NCBI GenBank assembly: GCA_002270565.1
Contig: NQMI01000001.1
Location: 1,457,734-1,521,733, forward strand
Source of the DNA: Stenocarpella maydis
Lineage: Eukaryota; Ascomycota; Sordariomycetes; Diaporthales; Diaporthaceae
Reading direction: 5' to 3'
DNA: 64,000 nt
Shown here: in pieces, positions 61,480-64,000 of the stretch
Layout: each line of letters opens with the position of its first letter
How positions within the stretch are numbered: the stretch's first letter is position 1
Made by a program: the position numbers and the translations under genes
Notes under the pieces: model-generated
The model's database searches: none
Told to the model about the DNA's origin: nothing
What the model saw: the letters and a program-made list of their open reading frames with translations, nothing else

Positions 61480-63406
61480 ATCGTGTGTGGTATTGTTTGA
61501 GTTTATTGTAATAGTGGGTTAAATTTTAGGCTGGTTCCCATGTATTCTTACTAGAATTGTAGCTTTTCCATTTGATAAGGTACTCCATTGTTCCTTAGTA
61601 TTATCTTAAGTCTATAATGTTTTCTACTTTATATTCCTTATTACATTTATTAATAGTTTTAATTTATGTTTCTAATTTTACGTTTTCTAGTGCTAGTTTG
61701 AGAAGTAAAATATAGAAGTTATTATATTGTTTTATTCTTTTAGGTAGTAAAAGTTTATAGTTAGTATCTGATTATTTTCTTAAAATTTTAAAGGGGCTGA
61801 TTTTCTTATGATTAAGCTTATTGTTAGGTTGCTTGGTTTTAATGTTTTGATGAAGAAGATAGACCTTATCTCCCTCCTCAAGAATTAGTCTCTTAATTCT
61901 TTTCTAATTTATATATTTTATTATTTATTTCTATATAAAGGAGAGTTTAGCTTGGATATTCTTTTGGATTTATCTAATTTATATTACTCTTTATTTTACT
62001 AATTCCACTAGAGTGTTATCTGGTAGTAATTTATAATATGCCTGAGGTTTATATCTATAGAGTATAAAGAAAGATAACTGTTTAGTTGTACTGGTGGTTG
62101 TGCTGTTGTAGGCAAATTGTGCTAATAGTAGTAATTCAACCTAATTATCCTATAACTAGTTAATGTAATATTGGAGGTATTATTCTATAATCTAGTTAAT
62201 TCATTTTGTTTGTTTATCTATTTATAGATATACTGTTATTAAGAGCTTATATTTTGCTTTAAGTTATTTCATTAGTAACTTCTAGAAGTTTAATGTAAAG
62301 AGCTTATCTCTATTTGAGATGATTTTATATAGTATGCTGTGGTTGCTTATAATAATTTGCAAGAATGTATATGTGAGTTCTTCTGCTATGCTAGCTTCCT
62401 TATATGGTATAAAGTATGCATACTTGCTTAATCTATAAACTACTACTAGGATATTATTATATAGTACTCCAGTTAAGGGTTCTCATAAGGGAGGTAGCTT
62501 GATAATAAAGTTTAGGCTAATGAATAACTATATAGCTATAGGTACTAGTAGGGGTTTTAATAATCTATATGGTTTGTATCTAGAGGCCTTATTTTTGTTG
62601 TATGAGTTGTATTTGCTAATGATATTTTGAATCTTTTTCTTAAGGTTAGGGATTTAGTGATTCTACTAAATCCTTTTGATTGTTGCTATAATACCTTAGT
62701 GGTTGTATGCTGGTGCTTTATATATTTTTATAATTAACTTATCTTATTGTTTCAGATTAATAAGGGTTTTTCTAGTTTGGAAGTTGATTTTAATTGTGGT
62801 GTTAAGTTCTTAATTAAGGATGAGACTTTTGTCTTCTTGAGTCTTAAATACTGTTTATTCTATAGATAAATCCTTATCCTGATGGTTGGGTCTTTAACTA
62901 AGCGCGTCTGCTCTTGCGTTTTTAATTCTATCTATATGGATGACCTTGATGTTAAATTATAATAAGAATTCTATATACCTGACTTATTGCTTATTAAGAG
63001 TCTTGGTTATTATAAAGGTTATAAGATTCTTATAGTTTATGTAGAGTTTGATCTGCCTTTTGGCTCCTATAAGGTAGTATTGCTATTCCTAAAATGCACA
63101 TACTATTACTATAAATTCCTTATCTGATGTAATATAGTGGGTTTCTAGTTTATTAAACTTCTTGCTGAAATTTATAATAATGCGTATCCTTCCCTGGTTG
63201 TCTTTCTAAGTAAGTTCTCTGCTTATAGCATTATTTGAGACATTTATATAGACTTTGAATTCCTTTTCTGGGTTTGCTTCTTTAAGTATGGGGTCTTCTA
63301 TAACTTTATCTCTAAGTGTTTAAAAAGCTTGTTATTTAGTATCTATCTATCTAAAGGTATAATCCTTCTTGGTGAGGTCTGTTAGAGGTTTTATAATATT
63401 GCTATA
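61480..63406 (-). mobile_element. RIP-damaged Ty3/gypsy retrotransposon (chromodomain type), pol remnant
   Basis: Read right to left on the minus strand: the last part of reverse transcriptase (KPLTDLTKKDYTF..., 63,200-63,406), RNase H (FSKKFNKLETHYITSDKEF, then AKRQIKLYINYKNL, 62,985-63,180), a decayed zinc-binding region and the integrase core (KPYRLLKPL, ILVVVYRLSKYAYFIPYKEAS, IISNRDKLFT, LLLLAQFAYNS, about 62,000-62,650). A chromodomain at the C-terminus has EYKVENIIDLR and TMEYLIKWKSYNSSKNTWEPA (61,500-61,650). Catalytic Asp codons of the integrase read Asn and several Trp codons read TAG, all G-to-A changes consistent with RIP. The gag end and first half of RT lie beyond the junction at 63,407. 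The element is inactive. Confidence 0.88.
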
Positions 63407-63445
63407 TGTTAAACGGAACCGCTCAGCAGGGCGTTGGTACTCCGT

Positions 63446-63518
63446 GCAAGGAGTTACCCTAGACTTCGTTGTAAGGAGTTACCCTAGACTTCCTAGCAAG
63501 GAGTTACCCTAGACTTGC
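63446..63518. repeat. Three copies of a 25-bp unit in the putative LTR
   Basis: Each copy is NGNAAGGAGTTACCCTAGACTTN, spaced so that the copies start about 25 bp apart (near 63,446, 63,471 and 63,496). Unit junctions differ (CGTT, CCTA, GCGA). Such arrays occur in the U3 of fungal LTRs. Confidence 0.85.
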
Positions 63519-63847
63519 GAGTCAGGCGATTTTCGCTAAGTACGCCCAGTGCGTGCGTGACGCAAGATGAGTTTGGTGGCCGTGAGTCGATTATTTTGGC
63601 CTGCATTTGCACCTTAATTCAGACCTCTGCATTACCCTTATTTCTTACCCAAAAAGTATATGACTTAGTGCATTGGATAGCCTGATTTCTGAAGTTTGTA
63701 TGTACTTAATTTGGGCATTGCTAGGGCTATGGTTGGCTGGCTGCTTGGAACCAAAGATGGTGTGTTGGAAGGGCGAATTTTCCGGCATTTGCAAATTTGC
63801 ACTAGAGCCGACTGCAGCGTGCCCAGGGGTGAGACGACGTCGGAGGG

Positions 63848-63854
63848 TATATAA
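63848..63854 (+). promoter_or_regulatory. TATA box in the putative LTR
   Basis: TATATAA in the context GGGTATATAAGGAGG, with no RIP changes. Transcription from here would run rightwards, out of the window. Confidence 0.55.
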
Positions 63855-64000
63855 GGAGGGCTTACAGAAGCCCAACTTAATTCAATACAAAGTTGTCCAG
63901 ACCATTGTCAATTGTCCGAATTCGCCTCAGGGCACCACACTGCGACCCTGCCGAAACACACGCTGAACTGAATGCTATTTTATAGCACAAATTCATCAGA

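Larger units (their letters stand above)
57400..63406. other. AT-rich, RIP-mutated block
   Basis: About 6 kb whose composition drops abruptly, with long TA/AT runs and almost no ORFs (none over 60 codons were found). The left part, 57,400-60,400, is mostly non-coding decay; the right part still shows retrotransposon coding traces on the minus strand. TGG-to-TAG and other TG-to-TA changes dominate, as expected from RIP, the fungal pathway that mutates repeated DNA. Such blocks form AT isochores rich in heterochromatin in many Pezizomycotina. Confidence 0.85.
63407..64000. mobile_element. Probable LTR of a younger retroelement inserted in the gypsy remnant (right edge cut by window)
   Basis: Composition returns to balanced GC exactly at TGTTAAACGG, a TG-start typical of LTRs, in the middle of the gypsy RT coding trace. 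Inside is a tandem repeat of GAGTTACCCTAGACTT (three copies), and at 63,848 a TATATAA box 110 bp before a CAATAC-rich segment, the layout of an LTR promoter. There is no RIP signature. The matching end and target duplication are outside the window, so element type and length are unknown. Confidence 0.6.

Overview
The window is from a filamentous ascomycete (Pezizomycotina, probably Sordariomycetes). Its genes are GC-rich, split by short GT-AG introns with CTRAC-like branch points, spaced one to four kilobases apart, and match typical fungal orthologues. Where I give exon coordinates, the exon lengths sum to an intact reading frame. The species cannot be named from the sequence alone.

Core region (about 1.2-49.1 kb): mitoribosomal protein mS41 (-); a 1,491-residue SNF2/RING protein of the IRC20/SHPRH type (+); ribosomal protein uL13 (-); a membrane-anchored BAG-domain co-chaperone (-); glutaredoxin (+); an AIM18/AIM46 chalcone-isomerase-like mitochondrial protein (-); the F-box/LRR protein GrrA (+); a type IIC P-type ATPase (+); proteasome ATPase Rpt2 (-), divergent from a UBA-containing E2 of the Ubc1 type (+); succinyl-CoA ligase alpha (-), divergent from Elongator Elp3 (+); a broken OPT-family oligopeptide transporter (+); and a secreted fasciclin protein (+). 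Four of these belong to the ubiquitin-proteasome system, though they do not form an operon-like unit.

Accessory region (about 49.7-64 kb): a decayed partial copy of cytosolic glutamyl-tRNA synthetase (-), a probably secreted alpha/beta hydrolase (+), a secreted berberine-bridge-type FAD oxidase with eight exons (+), then about 6 kb of extremely AT-rich DNA. That block holds a chromodomain-bearing Ty3/gypsy retrotransposon (-) whose RT end, RNase H, integrase and chromodomain are still readable but full of TGG-to-TAG-type changes, the signature of repeat-induced point mutation (RIP). At about 63,407 the composition switches abruptly to balanced DNA that looks like the LTR of a younger element inserted into the old one.

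I found no CRISPR array, no rRNA and no intact tRNA. One tRNA-Met-like Pol III unit with a broken 3' half lies near 32.9 kb. I see no convincing new multi-gene system. The most interesting items are the synthetase pseudogene, the nested transposons, the ATPase intron that ends in a CAG repeat, and the Pol III unit.
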